Source: Pseudomonadota bacterium (GTDB taxonomy: Bacteria > Pseudomonadota > Alphaproteobacteria > Azospirillales > Azospirillaceae). From it: 6,913 nt of DNA. This document shows positions 6,173 to 6,913 of the stretch, in pieces. The notes under the pieces are model-generated. The model saw only the letters and a list, made by a program, of their open reading frames with translations, did not search any database and had not been told where the DNA came from. Where the stretch lies: positions 1 to 6,913 of the forward strand of contig JAEYOB010000751.1 in assembly GCA_023412175.1 (NCBI GenBank), written 5' to 3'. How positions within the stretch are numbered: position 1 is the first letter of the stretch; the number at the start of each line of letters is the position of its first letter. Position numbers and translations under genes: made by a program.

Positions 6173-6210
6173 TTACGCCCCCTTGCGCTCGCGGCGCAAG
6201 GCCCATTTGA
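6091..6210 (+). CDS. Possible small protein (39 residues) antisense to the heparinase gene end
   Basis: An ATG at 6091 with an excellent GGAGG (6081-6085, five-base spacer) opens a frame [14 protein letters not shown] to a TGA at 6208-6210. It contains three cysteines (22, 25, 32) in [11 protein letters not shown], a possible metal-binding pattern. It runs opposite to both neighbours and overlaps the last 38 bases of the heparinase-family gene. No promoter is evident and the length is within chance expectation in GC-rich DNA, so this is a weak call kept because of the ribosome-binding site. Confidence 0.15.
   Translation: MTEKWDAERRPPEGAAGERIVCGICGGFTPPCARGARPI
6166..6182 (-). terminator. 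GC hairpin with the heparinase stop codon in its loop
   Basis: GGGGG (6166-6170) and CCCCC (6178-6182) flank ATTTACG; on the minus strand the loop holds the TAA stop of the heparinase-family gene. An adjacent 8-bp hairpin, CCTTGCGC/GCGCAAGG (6181-6188/6194-6201), in the last codons shares two bases with it, so the two cannot form fully together. A role in ending or protecting the transcript is possible; no T-run follows. Confidence 0.3.
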
Positions 6211-6913
6211 CGGTGGTGCCGTTGGCGTCGGCCTGCCCGGTCAGCACGACCTGCGTCGTGCGGCGCGGCTCGTCGCCGGAGGCGAGATAGATGCTCTCCG
6301 CCAGCTCCAGCAGCGCGCCTGCCGCTTGCAAGCGCCAGGCGGCGCCGCTGGGCAGCCGCAGCAGCACCGTCTGGCCGCCGTTGATCACCGAGGCCTGCAC
6401 CGACGGATGCAGGTGGAAGCGGGCGGTGAAGGCCTGCGGCCCAGGATTGGCGCCCAGCACCGGCTCCAGCAGGTCCTCGCCGCGCAGGTCCTCGCCGTTC
6501 TCGCCCAGATAGATGCGGCGGCGGTGCAGGTAGCCGAAGTTCCGGGCGTAGCCGTTGTGCGCCGCCATCACCAGCACGGCGCCGTCCACCTCCTGCCGCT
6601 CGCACGACACGTTGCCGGGCCGGCGCCCCAGGCCGCCGTCCTCGCGGACCTCGGTGGAGTTGGTGTCGGCCAGCGACACCGTGGAGTGCGCCGACGTGCC
6701 GGCCAGCGCGGCGCGCCAGGGACCGACGGGAACGGCGTGGGCGCCGCAGTTGACGATCAGCCGCTCCCTGCCGACCGATACCTCCAGCGACAGCGTGCCG
6801 GCGTGCGCGCGCGCGTCCACGCCCGGCGGCGGCGGCGCGCCGGCATCCATCAGTACCAGCGTGCGCCCGGCGATCAGCCGCTCGAAGCCGGTGTGCGGCG
6901 CGCTCTTCAGCGG
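6173..6913 (-). CDS. Heparinase II/III-family protein, C-terminal part, truncated at the window edge
   Basis: Only the last 246 residues are present; the frame stays open to base 6913 and the N-terminal part, including the alpha-toroid expected of the family, lies outside. What is visible is the beta-sandwich region of heparinase II/III-like proteins (Pfam PF07940 type). Residues counted from the window edge: [10 protein letters not shown] (16-25), [21 protein letters not shown] (37-57), [13 protein letters not shown] (71-83), [16 protein letters not shown] (121-136) and [11 protein letters not shown] (165-175). Such proteins are polysaccharide lyases or relatives acting on acidic sugars. In alphaproteobacteria this copy is typically uncharacterised and placed next to purH, so the substrate is unknown and the link with purH is positional only. 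The methionine codon at 6848-6850 is internal, not a start. Stop is TAA (6173-6175). No frameshift is seen. Confidence 0.9.
   Translation of the reverse strand, partial: PLKSAPHTGFERLIAGRTLVLMDAGAPPPPGVDARAHAGTLSLEVSVGRERLIVNCGAHAVPVGPWRAALAGTSAHSTVSLADTNSTEVREDGGLGRRPGNVSCERQEVDGAVLVMAAHNGYARNFGYLHRRRIYLGENGEDLRGEDLLEPVLGANPGPQAFTARFHLHPSVQASVINGGQTVLLRLPSGAAWRLQAAGALLELAESIYLASGDEPRRTTQVVLTGQADANGTTVKWALRRERKGA

Noticed and set aside
2476..6210. A 1244-codon open frame on the plus strand across the transporter, the orphan gene and the antisense of purH
   Set aside because: It is a shadow of high-GC DNA: arginine, glycine and histidine-rich low-complexity text, overlapping three well-supported genes in other frames, including purH antisense.

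Overview
The window is GC-rich throughout, with strong G/C preference at third codon positions. Its gene content points to an alphaproteobacterium of the Rhodospirillales, most likely close to Azospirillum. That placement is inferred from protein style and gene order (a heparinase II/III-family gene directly upstream of purH), not from any search. I found no rRNA, tRNA, CRISPR array, phage module, transposase or complete insertion sequence.

Plus strand, left to right. (1) Positions 1-1539 hold the C-terminal part of a large GAF-PAS-histidine kinase whose N-terminus lies outside the window. (2) A 146-residue protein with two CBS domains (1616-2056) and a 73-residue hydrophilic small protein (2093-2314) form a short unit closed by a perfect 15-bp stem-loop. 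(3) A likely promoter follows, then a 12-helix UMF1/Atg22-type major facilitator transporter (2447-3715). (4) A short AT-rich stretch with an imperfect palindrome leads into an unrecognised 108-residue acidic protein (3809-4135).

Between that last gene and the convergent purH gene lies a gene-free, structure-rich interval (4136-4362). It holds two inverted copies of a GC-rich palindromic repeat and a further stem-loop just after the purH stop. Minus strand: purH (4363-5940), the bifunctional enzyme of the last two steps of IMP synthesis, is complete. Upstream of it, the 3' part of a heparinase II/III-family gene (6173-6913) runs off the right edge.

The genes fall into three groups: signalling and nucleotide sensing (kinase, CBS protein), transport, and the purine/polysaccharide pair on the other strand. 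No strong functional link between the groups is visible. I do not see a clearly new multi-gene system. The best leads are the inverted palindromic repeat pair at 4147-4311, the orphan 108-residue protein with its AT-rich upstream palindrome, the transporter leader with duplicated ribosome-binding motifs and a five-codon reading frame, and a terminator arm that matches a tandem repeat in the preceding gene.
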